From Pseudodesulfovibrio senegalensis (GTDB taxonomy: Bacteria; Desulfobacterota; Desulfovibrionia; Desulfovibrionales; Desulfovibrionaceae): a DNA stretch of 64,000 bases. The stretch's first letter is position 1, and each line of letters starts with the position of its first letter. The position numbers and the translations under genes were made by a program. Where the stretch lies: contig NZ_WAIE01000006.1 in the NCBI RefSeq assembly GCF_008830225.1, positions 124,001 through 188,000 on the forward strand. The letters run 5' to 3'. Shown piece after piece: positions 19,095 through 28,093 of this stretch. The notes under the pieces were generated by a model, which was not told the DNA's origin, did not search any database, and worked only from the letters and a program-made list of their open reading frames with translations.

Positions 19095-22000
19095 TTATTT
19101 CGTGATGCTTTGAGTGTGCGTGTCGAGATCCTGAACAAAGGTTTTCAGCAGGGCGCGGCTTTCTTCAATGCTTCCCAGTCGGCAGGCGGCCATGAGATGC
19201 AGCGCGGTGTCGCGGGCCTGGGTTGCCCCGATCACAAGACAGACGTTGCTCAGGGTTCGGGCCGTTTGCCGGGCCGCGTCCATGTCCGATTGATCCAGAG
19301 CGTGGAGCAGGGTGTTGGCATGTTCGTGCGACAGGCGGTGTGCGGTCTGCAGCATGTCCCGGAACATTTCTTCGGAAAGTCCGAGTTCCTGCATGGCAGG
19401 CACGTGCGGTTTGTCGTCGTCTTCCGGAAGCCCCGCCTCTGTTTGTTCTTGGGCGGCGGCCTGCGGCGGTGTTGCCGGGTCGGAACCCGGGGAGCGGGAC
19501 GTTATGCTGGTCAGCCGGTCCATGACCGTGCCCAGTTCCGCGAAGTCCACTGGTTTCGCAACATAGGCGTTCATGCCCGCTTCCAGACATTTGTCCCTGA
19601 ATTCCTTGAGCGCGTGGGCGGTCATGGCGATGATGGGCACGTCCGGATTGTCGATGTCGTTGTTTTTGCCTCCGGCCCGGATGATGCGGGTGGCCTGCAG
19701 GCCGTCCATGACCGGCATTTCAACATCCATGAGCACGAGGTCGAAAGTCTTTTCGGCCAGCAGTGACAGGGTTTCCTCCCCGGTGTGGGCTACCTCGAAG
19801 GTGTGCCCCATTTCCTCCAGCCGCAGGCTGGCCACCATGACGTTGACCTCGTTGTCCTCGGCCAGGAGCACCCGCAGCGAGCCGGGTTTGGTCCCGGTGT
19901 TCTCGCTTTGTTCGTTTCTGGGTGCGGGCAGCGGGCAGATGCCCGGCTCGAACCATGCGTCGAACCGGAAACAGGAGCCTTTGCCCACGGTACTGGTCAG
20001 GTGGATTTCCCCGCCCATGAGACCGATCAGATTTTTGCATATGGCCAGCCCCAGCCCGGTGCCGCCATACTGGCGCGTGCTCTGGCTGAAGCTCTGGAAA
20101 ATGGATTCCATGAATTCTTCGGGAATGCCGATGCCCGTGTCGCTTACCTCGAAACGCACACCGTTGACCCGCGCCCCGTCCGGTGCGGTTTCCGGGGATG
20201 CGGAAACGCGTACCTCGATGCCGCCCTTGTGGGTGAATTTGACCGCGTTGCCCAGCAGGTTCACCAGAATCTGGCGCAGGCAGACCGGGTCGCCCTTGAC
20301 GCAGGACGGCACGTCCTGCCCGATGTGCAGCGAGAGGTCGAGCTCTTTCTGCTGCGCCTGTACTTCCATGCCCTTGACCGTGGTTTCCAGATGCTGGAAC
20401 AGGTCGAAATCAACGCGGTCCAGTTCCAGCTTGCGGGCTTCGATCTTGGTCAGGTCGAGGATGTCGTTGATGATGGAGAGCAGGTGCTCGGCCGAGTCCT
20501 TGACAGTGCCCAGATAGTCCCGCTGTTCCCGGGAGAGATCGGTCTGCAGGGTGATGTCCGTCATACCCACGATGGCGTTCATGGGCGTGCGGATTTCGTG
20601 GCTCATGGCCGCCAGGAATTCGCTTTTGGCCTTGTTGGCGGATTCGGCCTCTTCGCGGGCTTTTTCCAACTCCTTCAGGGACTGGCGGCTGTGGGTGATG
20701 TCGTCCCAGGCCCAGATCACGCCCTTGTCCAGATTGTCCGCGTCAATGGCCTTGCCGTACATGGAGCACCAGATGTCGCGACCGTCGCGGGTCCTGAACA
20801 GCTGCTCCGCGTTGTATTCGCCGGTCATGCGCAGGGAATCCCGGGCCACGGTCAGGAATGATTCAAAGCTGTCGCCCGGAAGCACCGTGGCCGGGTTCAT
20901 GCCGATGAAGTCCTCGGGTTCAAAGCCGAAGATGGCCGCGCCGCGTCGGTTGATGGCCGAAAAATGCCGCCCCTTGGTCATGGCGATGCCCATGAGGCTG
21001 TTTTCCAGAATGGCTTCCAGTTTTTCCAGCGTCTGCTTGAGCCTGTTTTCCGACTCCTTGCGCACGTTGATGTCACGGATGTTGGCCAGAATGGCGTCGT
21101 GCTGTTTGTAGCTTATGGCCGTGAGCTGGATTTCCGCGTCGAATTCCACGCCGTCCATGGGGCGGCGCATGCGCCATTCAAAAAAGTGGGCCTCGCCCCG
21201 AACCACCCGTTCCCAGACCGTGGGCAGGCGGTGCACCGGGCTGGCCGGGCTGGAAATGTCGCGGGCAAAGGAAAGGTTGAATGCCTGTTTTTCCGACACC
21301 TTGAACATGTCCAGCATGCGTTTGTTCACATCGAGGATGGTGCCGTCCTTGAGGTGGATGATGATGGCGTCGTGGGTGCTGTCGAACACGGTGCGCAGGG
21401 CGCTTTCCGATGTTTTGAGTTCTGCGGTGCGGGCCTGTACGCGTTCTTCGAGGGAGTGGTGCGCGCGGCGCAGGTGCTTTTCGGCCTGGCGCCGTTTGGC
21501 CGTGTTCAGCATGAGAAATATGATGATCAGGCTCTGGGCGGCCAGAAAGGCCACGCCGCCGATGACCAGATTGCCGTATTCGCTGTAGAACGAGCGCGGC
21601 CGGTTGGTGATGAAGCTGTCCTGCGGCAGCTCCGAGAGGGGGATGTGGAATCGTTTCAGTTGGTTGAAATCGAACATGGTCCGTGTCCGGCCCGTGGTGT
21701 TCACCGGGATGAGGGACGGGGGGCGGCCCGAAAGCACGAGCAGTCCGATCTGGGCCATGAGTTGCCCCTGATGGAAGCCGCTGATGAGTTTGCCGCCTAT
21801 GATGCCGTTGTTGATGTCCGCTTCCAGCAGCCCGTATACGGGGCCCTTGCTGGCTTTGGAGATGAGGCGCGAGGCCGTTGCGCTGTCATGGAATTTTCCG
21901 GCGCTGTCCCGGAAGAACGCGCCCAGCAGCACCACGGTGTTTTTGGGCAGGGCCGCAACTTGTGCGAGCAGTTTGTCCATGGGCAGCGGCGGCGCGTAGG

Positions 22001-22625
22001 TAATGCGCAGGCTGGGGGCAAAGCCGTCCAGTTGCCTGCGCATGCTTTCGGCCCAGGCGATGCCCGTGGGCGTGTAGTCGTTGATGATGTAGAATTGCTC
22101 CACGCCCGGATGCAGGGTGCGCGCCAGTTTCAGGGTGCCCAGCGCGTCGAACTCTTCGGCCACGCCCGTGAACAGGGGATATCCTGTCAGGTCTTCGGGA
22201 CGGAAGAAGTTGACCCCGCAAAAGACCACGGGCACGCCGGGAAACAGCTGGTCGTGGTACTGGCGCAGGAAATCGAAGGCATTGTTGTCCGAGACAAGGA
22301 TCAGGTCGAGTTTCTTGTTTCCGTATTTGTGGGCAAAGACCTGCCGCAGCTGTTCGCGGTATTCCGGGGTGAAGGCCACGCGTTTGGTGTCCATGTTCTC
22401 CACCATGAGGTCGATGCCTGCCTGCTTGGGATGCAGCACGCTGTCCACGCCGCGCAGCACCTGTTCCTGCCAGGGCAGGGTCTGGTGGTAGGAACAGAGC
22501 AGCAGCACCTGCCGCCCGCGGTTTTCCGGGGACGCGGCAGCGCGGGCCGCAGTGGGGGCCGCAGCCGTGACGCTCGCCAACACAAGGGCGGCCCACAGGA
22601 AACAGGATGTTTTTTGCCAGCGCAT
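19095..22625 (-). CDS. Hybrid histidine kinase with periplasmic ABC_sub_bind sensor and degenerate Hpt
   Basis: A 1176-residue membrane kinase. Order: signal peptide/first helix (1-29), periplasmic ABC_sub_bind-like domain (about 38-340; 'LLLCSYHQTLPWQEQVLRG', 'DLILVSDNNAFDFL'), membrane helix (about 352-372, 'GGVAFLAAQSLIIIFLML'), coiled coil, two PAS domains, HisKA ('SHEIRTPMNAIVGM'), HATPase_c ('LLGNAVKF', 'DTGIGIP', 'GTGLGLAI'), receiver ('LVLMDVEMPVMDG') and a C-terminal four-helix Hpt-like domain. In that Hpt the phospho-accepting His of the HxLKG helix is replaced: the segment reads 'ARTLSNVCLVIGA'. Phosphorelay through this domain is therefore doubtful. It reads away from hcp across a 210-bp gap. 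Confidence 0.93.
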   Translation of the reverse strand: MRWQKTSCFLWAALVLASVTAAAPTAARAAASPENRGRQVLLLCSYHQTLPWQEQVLRGVDSVLHPKQAGIDLMVENMDTKRVAFTPEYREQLRQVFAHKYGNKKLDLILVSDNNAFDFLRQYHDQLFPGVPVVFCGVNFFRPEDLTGYPLFTGVAEEFDALGTLKLARTLHPGVEQFYIINDYTPTGIAWAESMRRQLDGFAPSLRITYAPPLPMDKLLAQVAALPKNTVVLLGAFFRDSAGKFHDSATASRLISKASKGPVYGLLEADINNGIIGGKLISGFHQGQLMAQIGLLVLSGRPPSLIPVNTTGRTRTMFDFNQLKRFHIPLSELPQDSFITNRPRSFYSEYGNLVIGGVAFLAAQSLIIIFLMLNTAKRRQAEKHLRRAHHSLEERVQARTAELKTSESALRTVFDSTHDAIIIHLKDGTILDVNKRMLDMFKVSEKQAFNLSFARDISSPASPVHRLPTVWERVVRGEAHFFEWRMRRPMDGVEFDAEIQLTAISYKQHDAILANIRDINVRKESENRLKQTLEKLEAILENSLMGIAMTKGRHFSAINRRGAAIFGFEPEDFIGMNPATVLPGDSFESFLTVARDSLRMTGEYNAEQLFRTRDGRDIWCSMYGKAIDADNLDKGVIWAWDDITHSRQSLKELEKAREEAESANKAKSEFLAAMSHEIRTPMNAIVGMTDITLQTDLSREQRDYLGTVKDSAEHLLSIINDILDLTKIEARKLELDRVDFDLFQHLETTVKGMEVQAQQKELDLSLHIGQDVPSCVKGDPVCLRQILVNLLGNAVKFTHKGGIEVRVSASPETAPDGARVNGVRFEVSDTGIGIPEEFMESIFQSFSQSTRQYGGTGLGLAICKNLIGLMGGEIHLTSTVGKGSCFRFDAWFEPGICPLPAPRNEQSENTGTKPGSLRVLLAEDNEVNVMVASLRLEEMGHTFEVAHTGEETLSLLAEKTFDLVLMDVEMPVMDGLQATRIIRAGGKNNDIDNPDVPIIAMTAHALKEFRDKCLEAGMNAYVAKPVDFAELGTVMDRLTSITSRSPGSDPATPPQAAAQEQTEAGLPEDDDKPHVPAMQELGLSEEMFRDMLQTAHRLSHEHANTLLHALDQSDMDAARQTARTLSNVCLVIGATQARDTALHLMAACRLGSIEESRALLKTFVQDLDTHTQSITK

Positions 22626-22746
22626 ATCAGACCCGGTTGTTCATGTCTGTCCGCTTTCTATCAGATGGTACGTATTTTTGCCAACAAACCGTGTTTGCGA
22701 CTTTTTGGTCCCTTTTTTGCGGGAAAAGCCGGCTGCCTGTTGTTTT

Positions 22747-22760
22747 TTGACTCAAGTCAT
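22747..22760 (+). promoter_or_regulatory. HcpR/FNR-CRP-type operator upstream of hcp
   Basis: TTGAC-TCAA-GTCAT is a near-perfect inverted repeat. It resembles the TTGAC-N4-GTCAA form described for HcpR, the CRP/FNR-family regulator of hcp in Desulfovibrio. Its centre lies 82 bases before the hcp ATG. A possible -10 (TAGGCAAT, 22783-22790) would put the site near -41, the class II activator position. The promoter assignment is by eye. Confidence 0.6.
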
Positions 22761-22835
22761 GGAGTGTGCCCCTGCTCCGGGCTAGGCAATGGACACAGAA
22801 CAGTGAAACCGTTTTTTCAAACAGGAGGAGACCAT

Positions 22836-24473
22836 ATGTTTTGTTACCAGTGCGAACAGACTGCCAAGGGTTCCGGATGCACCAGGATCGGCGTGTGCGG
22901 CAAGCAGCCGGACGTGGCCGCGCTTCAGGACCTGCTCGTGTATGCGTTGCAGGGATTTTCGCAGGTGGCTGTCGAGGCCCGCAAAAACCATGTGGCTAGC
23001 GGCGGCGAAGGCGCGTTCACGTGTCGTGCACTTTTTTCGACCCTGACCAACGTGAATTTCGATGCCGCGCGTTTCGTGCCCATGCTGAACGAAGTGGTGG
23101 AGCGTCGCGAATCCCTGAAGGCCGCGCTGGCCGCCAAGGGCGTTTCTCCGGCATGGCATGAGGCCGCCAGGCTTGTGCCGGCTGCGGACATGGCCGCGCT
23201 GGTGCCGCAGGGCGAGGCCGTGGGCATTGAGAACGACCCGGAAACCGATGCGGATATCAAGTCCCTGAAGCAGACCGTCATCTACGGGCTCAAGGGCGTT
23301 GCCGCCTATGCGGACCACGCCGAGATTCTCGGACAGGAAAACCCCGCGCTGTACGAGGCCGTGGAAGGTCTGCTTGCCGACACCCTGCGCACGGACATGG
23401 ACCTCGGCGCATGGGTGCAGCGCGCACTGGACTGCGGCAACGCCAACATCATGGCCATGGAACTGCTGGATGCGGCCAACACCGGGACCTACGGGCATCC
23501 CGTCCCCACCGAAGTGCCGCTGGGCGCCACGCAGGGCAAGGCCATTCTGGTATCCGGCCACGACCTCAAGGATCTGGACATGCTCCTGCAGCAGACCGAG
23601 GGCACGGGCATCAACATATACACCCACGGGGAAATGCTGCCCTGCCACGGCTACCCGGAGCTCAAGAAGCACGAACACTTTCATGGTCATTACGGCACGG
23701 CGTGGCAGAACCAGCTCAAGGAGTTTGCCGCGTTCCCCGGAGCCATTCTCATGACCACCAACTGCATCCAGAAGCCCGCCGAATCCTATCTGGGCAACAT
23801 TTTCACCACCGGCCTCGTGGGCTGGCCCGGCGCGGCCCACATCACGGAGAACGGTTCGGGCAAGGACTTTTCCGCTGTCATTGAAAAGGCGCTGGCAATG
23901 CCCGGGTTCGCGCAGGACGAGGACAAGGGTTCCGTGATGGTCGGGTTCGGCCACAATGCGGTGCTGGGCGTTGCCGACACGGTCATTGATGCGGTCAAGG
24001 CCGGAGACATTCGTCACTTCTTCCTCGTGGCCGGTTGCGACGGCGCCCGGCCCGGCCGCAATTATTACACCGAGTTCGTGGAAAAGGTTCCTGAAGACTG
24101 CATGGTGCTGACGCTGGCCTGCGGCAAGTTCCGCTTTTTCGACAAGAAGCTGGGCGACATCGGCGGCATCCCGCGCCTGCTGGACGTGGGTCAGTGCAAC
24201 GACGCCTACTCCGCGGTGAAGATCGCCACGGCCCTTGCCGAGGCCTTTGACTGCGGCATCAATGACCTGCCGCTGTCGCTGGTGCTTTCGTGGTACGAGC
24301 AGAAAGCCGTGGCCATTCTGCTTTCCCTGCTGGCGCTCGGAGTCAAGGACATCCGCCTCGGACCCAGCCTGCCCGCGTTCATTACGCCCAACGTGCTCAA
24401 CTTCCTTGTGGAGAAGTACGATCTCAAGCCCATTTCCACCCCGGATGAGGACTTGAAAGCCATTCTGGGCTAG
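22836..24473 (+). CDS. hcp: Hydroxylamine reductase / hybrid-cluster protein
   Basis: A 545-residue protein with GGAGGAG before the ATG. The N-terminal cysteines C3, C6, C15 and C21 match the [4Fe-4S] ligands of the Desulfovibrio (class I) protein. Hybrid-cluster ligands are all in place: H242, E266, C310, C401, C429, C454, E488 and K490, at nearly the same spacing as in the D. vulgaris enzyme. The protein reduces hydroxylamine in vitro and acts in nitric-oxide and nitrosative stress defence. It is monocistronic here, with an HcpR-like site upstream and a strong terminator downstream. No hcr-type reductase gene is adjacent. Confidence 0.97.
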   Translation: MFCYQCEQTAKGSGCTRIGVCGKQPDVAALQDLLVYALQGFSQVAVEARKNHVASGGEGAFTCRALFSTLTNVNFDAARFVPMLNEVVERRESLKAALAAKGVSPAWHEAARLVPAADMAALVPQGEAVGIENDPETDADIKSLKQTVIYGLKGVAAYADHAEILGQENPALYEAVEGLLADTLRTDMDLGAWVQRALDCGNANIMAMELLDAANTGTYGHPVPTEVPLGATQGKAILVSGHDLKDLDMLLQQTEGTGINIYTHGEMLPCHGYPELKKHEHFHGHYGTAWQNQLKEFAAFPGAILMTTNCIQKPAESYLGNIFTTGLVGWPGAAHITENGSGKDFSAVIEKALAMPGFAQDEDKGSVMVGFGHNAVLGVADTVIDAVKAGDIRHFFLVAGCDGARPGRNYYTEFVEKVPEDCMVLTLACGKFRFFDKKLGDIGGIPRLLDVGQCNDAYSAVKIATALAEAFDCGINDLPLSLVLSWYEQKAVAILLSLLALGVKDIRLGPSLPAFITPNVLNFLVEKYDLKPISTPDEDLKAILG

Positions 24474-24503
24474 GCGCTTACTGTTGCATCGGGATACGTC
24501 ATT

Positions 24504-24541
24504 CGGGCGGGGCAGCGGTTGCTGTTCCGCCCGTTTTTTTG
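24504..24541 (+). terminator. Rho-independent terminator of hcp
   Basis: A 13-bp hairpin (CGGGCGG paired with CCGCCCG, continued by two G-T pairs and CAGC/GCTG around a GGTT loop) followed by a run of T, 30 bases after the hcp stop codon. Confidence 0.85.
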
Positions 24542-24562
24542 TGGTTTCCGGGATACGGGCGT

Positions 24563-24585
24563 ATTTCTAGAAAATATCTAGAAAT
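24563..24585. repeat. Perfect inverted repeat with paired TCTAGA cores
   Basis: ATTTCTAGA, spacer AAATA, TCTAGAAAT: a perfect 9-bp inverted repeat. It also reads as two small TCTAGA palindromes about 11 bp apart, close to one helical turn. It lies between two convergent genes and has no T-run, so it is not a usual terminator. Function unknown. Confidence 0.6.
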
Positions 24586-24737
24586 AGTGTAAGGCTCTGA
24601 TTGAATGATTGGTTTTGGGGTTGTTGCGTGAAGAGGATGGGGGGCGCAGCGTTTGCATTTGTTTTGTACGCTTACGCACGGTGGAACACCGGGGGGCGGC
24701 TTCGCTCCCCCTAGGGCGATCATCATTTTTTGATGGA

Positions 24738-24779
24738 GCAGGAAAAAGAAGGCAAAAAACTGCGCGTCAGCACAGCGCA
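24738..24779. repeat. Dispersed intergenic repeat (A-rich block plus TGCGCGTCAGC motif)
   Basis: The block from 24738 to 24765 matches, in inverted orientation, 40992-41020 with one indel and one substitution. It runs into a TGCGCGTCAGC copy (24761-24779) of the motif found four more times between 40.4 and 41.2 kb. The rest of the 345-bp gap between hcp and the SPOR gene (24542-24776) shows no gene; a short hairpin formed by GGGGGGCGG and CTCCCCC lies near 24690-24710. Confidence 0.65.
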
Positions 24780-24810
24780 TAAAAAAAAGCCCCGGACGTG
24801 CATCCGGGGC
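24777..24810 (-). terminator. Terminator of the argS-SPOR operon
   Basis: GCCCCGGA (24789-24796) pairs with TCCGGGGC (24803-24810) around a 6-base loop. On the minus strand it is followed by eight T, 9 bases after the SPOR gene stop. Confidence 0.85.
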
Positions 24811-24818
24811 CGTTGTGC

Positions 24819-25526
24819 TTATTGGGCTGGGGCAACCAGTTTTTTGCGCTTCATGAGCGGTCGTGCAATGCCGAATTTGTTCAAGGTGGACTTCATGGCA
24901 GCCGTGGAATCCGGCGTGCCGCGATGCCTGACCAGCACCCGGTACCACGTGCCCTTGGCAGTGTCCGCGGATTCGAGCACCGCGTTCAGTCCGGCACCGG
25001 CCAGCTTGGTGCGCAGGGATTCGGCCATGTCCTGCTTGCGGAACGATGCAGCCTGATAGGTGTAGTCGTAGATTTTCTGCCCGGCGGCGGTCTGCGCCTC
25101 GGGTTTGGCTGCCGGAGCGGCCTGTTCAGCTTTGGGAGCGGTTGTTGCCGGTTTCGCTTTTCTTGTCGTGGTCGGCTTGGGCTTTTCCGGTTCGGCTTCT
25201 TCGGGCTGGCCCACCTGTTTGGGGGCCTTGGCCAGCGTTTCCGGGTAGGTCAGCTCTTCGGCCTTGAGCACGGAGGGCGCCTTGGTGGCGTTGGCCGCGC
25301 CGTGCTGGCTGGGCATGATGGCCGCAAGCTGCGGCACGGACTGTTCCGGCTGGTAGCCGCGTCCCACGAGCAGGCCGAGAATGAAAAACAGGCTCAGGGC
25401 CACACCCACGGAGCCAAGCACCGTGATCATACCGGAAAGTGACAGGGTAAAAGTCCATGTCTTTTGTTCCCCCGGCATTTTGGGGACCCGCACGTTGTAT
25501 TTCTTTTTTTCCTTGCTGGCCGTCAT
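24819..25526 (-). CDS. SPOR-domain membrane protein
   Basis: A 235-residue protein: short basic cytoplasmic N-terminus, one membrane helix (about 27-54, 'LSGMITVLGSVGVALSLFFI'), a long Pro/Ala/Lys/Glu-rich linker (about 90-150) and a C-terminal SPOR domain ('YTYQAASFRKQDMAESLRTKL', shortened, to 'WYRVLVRHRG'). SPOR domains bind denuded peptidoglycan glycan strands, usually at division sites (FtsN, DamX type). The ATG at 25526 was chosen for the GGAGG in front; the frame continues upstream into argS but without a site. It starts 20 bases after argS and is probably in the same transcript. Confidence 0.88.
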   Translation of the reverse strand: MTASKEKKKYNVRVPKMPGEQKTWTFTLSLSGMITVLGSVGVALSLFFILGLLVGRGYQPEQSVPQLAAIMPSQHGAANATKAPSVLKAEELTYPETLAKAPKQVGQPEEAEPEKPKPTTTRKAKPATTAPKAEQAAPAAKPEAQTAAGQKIYDYTYQAASFRKQDMAESLRTKLAGAGLNAVLESADTAKGTWYRVLVRHRGTPDSTAAMKSTLNKFGIARPLMKRKKLVAPAQ

Positions 25527-25546
25527 GCATCCCTCCGGGACGGTCG

Positions 25547-27190
25547 TTACATTCGTTCGGGAGCGCCCACGCCGAGCAGTCCCAGGCCGTTGGCCACCAC
25601 TCCGGCAACGCAGTCCAGCAGCAGCAGTCGGGCGGCGCAGAGTTCGGCCTCGGCGGAAAGTACGTGGCAATTGGTATAGTATCTATGCAGGGTGGAGGCA
25701 AGTTCCCGCAGATAAATGCTGATGATGTGCGGGCTTTCGCCGCGCGCGGCCGCTTCCACGGCGTCGGGGTAGCGGTCCAGCAACTGCAGCAGTTCGAAAT
25801 CGTGTTTCGTGTTCAGCAGGGCCAGTGCCTCTGGGGTGGGGTCGGCCTTTTTTGCCTGTTGTTCCTGCGCCTTGCGCATGAGCGAGCAGATGCGCGCATG
25901 GGCGTACTGCACATAGTAGACCGGGTTGTCCATGGTTTTCTGCTTGACCAGTTCAAGGTCGAAATCAAGGCCGGAATCCGACTTGCGGGAAAGGAACATG
26001 AACCGGGCCGCGTCCGCACCCACTTCGTCCACAACGTCCTTGAGGGTTTCGAATTGCCCGGCGCGCGTGCTCATGGCGATGGGCGTGCCGTCGCGCAGCA
26101 GGTTCACGAGGTTGACCAGGATCACGTGCAGCTTGCCCTTGTTGCCGATGGCCTCGCAGGCCGCCTGCATGCGGGGGATGTAGCCGTGATGGTCCGCGCC
26201 CCAGATGTCGATGACCACGTCGAAGCCGCGTTTGAACTTGTTGTCGTGGTAGGCGATGTCCGAGGCAAAATAGGTGGTGTCGCCGTTGGACTTGCGCAGC
26301 ACGCGGTCCTTGTCGTCACCGAAATCCGTGGATTTGAACCAGAAGGCGCCGTCATCATCGAAGCCGAGGCCCGATTTGCGCAGATCGCTGAAAGTCTCGT
26401 CCACCATGCCGTCGGTCACGAGGCTTTTTTCCGAGAACCACACGTCGTGGCGCACGCCGAACGCGGCCAGGTCCTCGCGGATGCCGTCAAGAATGGCGTT
26501 CATGCCGATATTCTTGCAGATTTCCGCGGCATCCTCTTCGGAACCGTCCAGAATGCCGGGATGCAGTTCCAAAACCTGCGCGGCGATGTCGCGGATATAG
26601 TCGCCCTTGTAGTAGTCCTCGGGCTCTGCCGGGTTCAGGTCCTTGATCTGGCGCAGGCGATAGAGAATGGACTGGCCCAGAATGAGCATCTGGCGCCCCG
26701 CGTCGTTCACGTAGTATTCGGCCTCCACCTCGTACCCGGCTTTTTCCAGAATGCGCACCAGACTGTCGCCCAGAGCCGCGCCGCGGCCATGGCCGATGTG
26801 CAGCGGCCCGGTGGGGTTGGCGGAAACGTATTCCACCTGAACTCTGGTGCCCTTTCCCACGGTCAGGGTGCCGTAGTCAGCGCCCTGCTCGGCAACGATG
26901 CGCGCGGTCTCCTGCCAGAAGTCGCGGCCCATGGTGAAATTCAGAAAGCCCGGCCCGGCAATGTCCACGGATTCGACATGCCTGTCCTGACGCGCCTTTT
27001 CCGCAATGTCTTCGGCGATCTGGCGCGGGGCCTTCTTGGCCTGTTTGGCCAGCATCATGGCCACGTTGGCGCTCATGTCACCGAACTGCTTGTCCTTGGG
27101 CGGTTCTATGACGGCCTTTTCCGGCCACTCCCAGCCGCATTCGGCCACAATCTGCCTGAGAATCTCTTCCAGGTGCAGTTTTGCTCGCAT
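25547..27190 (-). CDS. argS: Arginyl-tRNA synthetase
   Basis: A 547-residue class I synthetase of normal length. The N-terminal additional domain ('[16 protein letters not shown]') is followed by the HIGH motif at 131-134 within '[19 protein letters not shown]' and by 'YVNDAGRQM', both typical of ArgRS. The canonical KMSKS is degenerate ('[10 protein letters not shown]'), as is usual for this enzyme. The C-terminal anticodon-binding helical domain ends in 'GVGAPERM'. It charges tRNA-Arg with arginine using ATP. The ATG at 27190 has GGAG somewhat far upstream. It heads a unit with the SPOR-domain gene. Confidence 0.97.
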   Translation of the reverse strand: MRAKLHLEEILRQIVAECGWEWPEKAVIEPPKDKQFGDMSANVAMMLAKQAKKAPRQIAEDIAEKARQDRHVESVDIAGPGFLNFTMGRDFWQETARIVAEQGADYGTLTVGKGTRVQVEYVSANPTGPLHIGHGRGAALGDSLVRILEKAGYEVEAEYYVNDAGRQMLILGQSILYRLRQIKDLNPAEPEDYYKGDYIRDIAAQVLELHPGILDGSEEDAAEICKNIGMNAILDGIREDLAAFGVRHDVWFSEKSLVTDGMVDETFSDLRKSGLGFDDDGAFWFKSTDFGDDKDRVLRKSNGDTTYFASDIAYHDNKFKRGFDVVIDIWGADHHGYIPRMQAACEAIGNKGKLHVILVNLVNLLRDGTPIAMSTRAGQFETLKDVVDEVGADAARFMFLSRKSDSGLDFDLELVKQKTMDNPVYYVQYAHARICSLMRKAQEQQAKKADPTPEALALLNTKHDFELLQLLDRYPDAVEAAARGESPHIISIYLRELASTLHRYYTNCHVLSAEAELCAARLLLLDCVAGVVANGLGLLGVGAPERM

Positions 27191-27282
27191 TATTCGTGCA
27201 TCTCCTATGGAAATATATCGTCGTGGAAGTGGGCGTAGCACCTTTTGTTTGCTAATCCAAGTCTTATTGCACGGCTCCCCCC

Positions 27283-27402
27283 GGCTGGCGGGAACCGCAC
27301 GCTGGCGGCGTTGCGTCAAAACGGTCAGATCCTCGCGTACGTTGTGTACGCGTCGTCCCTGTCCGTTTCTTGCGCATCGTCTTCGCACGGTTCCCGCCAG
27401 CC
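27283..27402. repeat. About 120-bp imperfect palindromic element, copy 1
   Basis: Perfect 15-bp outer arms (GGCTGGCGGGAACCG at 27283-27297 and its complement at 27388-27402) enclose a central hairpin CGCGTAC-GTTGT-GTACGCG (27334-27352). The element aligns along its whole length with 50168-50285, including the CCTCGCGTAC core and the GCGTTG block. The rest of the 420-bp gap between argS and the IlvH-like gene contains a terminator-like hairpin (27531-27563) and no gene I can support. Confidence 0.75.
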
Positions 27403-27530
27403 TCGGAGACCGGGGAGCTTTCGGGTTCGGAGTCCGGGAGGGGGTGCCGCTGGGTGTGCAGGCGGCACACTGGCGTTGCCGCAGGAAGGGTACGCTTATG
27501 CAATGGCCTTCGGGTTGGGACTTTCTCCCG

Positions 27531-27563
27531 GTCCGGTTTCTGGGGCCGGACTTTCGTTTTTTT
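27531..27563 (+). terminator. Terminator-like hairpin ahead of the ilvH-ptb-buk operon (possible attenuator)
   Basis: GTCCGG (27531-27536) pairs with CCGGAC (27546-27551), followed by TTTCGTTTTTTT. It stands 50 bases before the IlvH-like ATG with no gene ending just upstream on this strand, so it would stop leader transcription of the operon. Confidence 0.5.
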
Positions 27564-27612
27564 GCCCATGAGCGTATACACGGAAAAATCCCAAAATACA
27601 GGAGACGAAATA

Positions 27613-28092
27613 ATGTTGCGAACCATCAGCGCTCTGGCCAAGAACCGCCCCGGCGTTCTGGCCGAAATGACGGCGGAGTTCGGAAAATACAATGCCAATA
27701 TCCGGTCCATGGCGGCCGGGGAAACCGAGAACCCCGAGGTCTCGCGCCTGGTTATTCAGGTGGAGGGCGAGGAAGCGGAAATCGACACCATCACGCGCGC
27801 ACTGGAGGACATGGAGCCCATCGTGCAGGTGGACGATCTTGCCCGCAAGGAGTTCGTGGACCGCGAGCTGGTGATGATCAAGGTGGACATGGACCGGGAA
27901 AAGACCGGCCAGCTCATGCAGGTTTTCGAGGTTTTCCGCGCCAACGTGGTGGGCATGGGCGAAGAAACCATCACCGTGGAAATGACCGGCGATCAGGACC
28001 GGGTCAACGGTTTGATCAACATGCTGGCGGGCTACGGCATCCGCAGCATGTGCCGTTCCGGCATGATCGCCCTGAAGCGCGGGGACGAATAG
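27613..28092 (+). CDS. IlvH/IlvN-like ACT-domain protein (acetolactate synthase regulatory subunit family)
   Basis: A 159-residue protein with an N-terminal ACT domain ('[20 protein letters not shown]', '[20 protein letters not shown]') and the IlvN C-terminal region ('[10 protein letters not shown]', '[17 protein letters not shown]'), matching the length of the small subunit of acetohydroxyacid synthase. The ATG at 27613 follows GGAG; an upstream in-frame ATG at 27568 lacks a site. No ilvB/ilvI catalytic gene is near. Instead it starts an operon with phosphate butyryltransferase (gap 1 base) and butyrate kinase, so it may sense branched-chain amino acids for that pathway. That role is inference. 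Confidence 0.85.
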   Translation: MLRTISALAKNRPGVLAEMTAEFGKYNANIRSMAAGETENPEVSRLVIQVEGEEAEIDTITRALEDMEPIVQVDDLARKEFVDRELVMIKVDMDREKTGQLMQVFEVFRANVVGMGEETITVEMTGDQDRVNGLINMLAGYGIRSMCRSGMIALKRGDE

Positions 28093-28093
28093 C

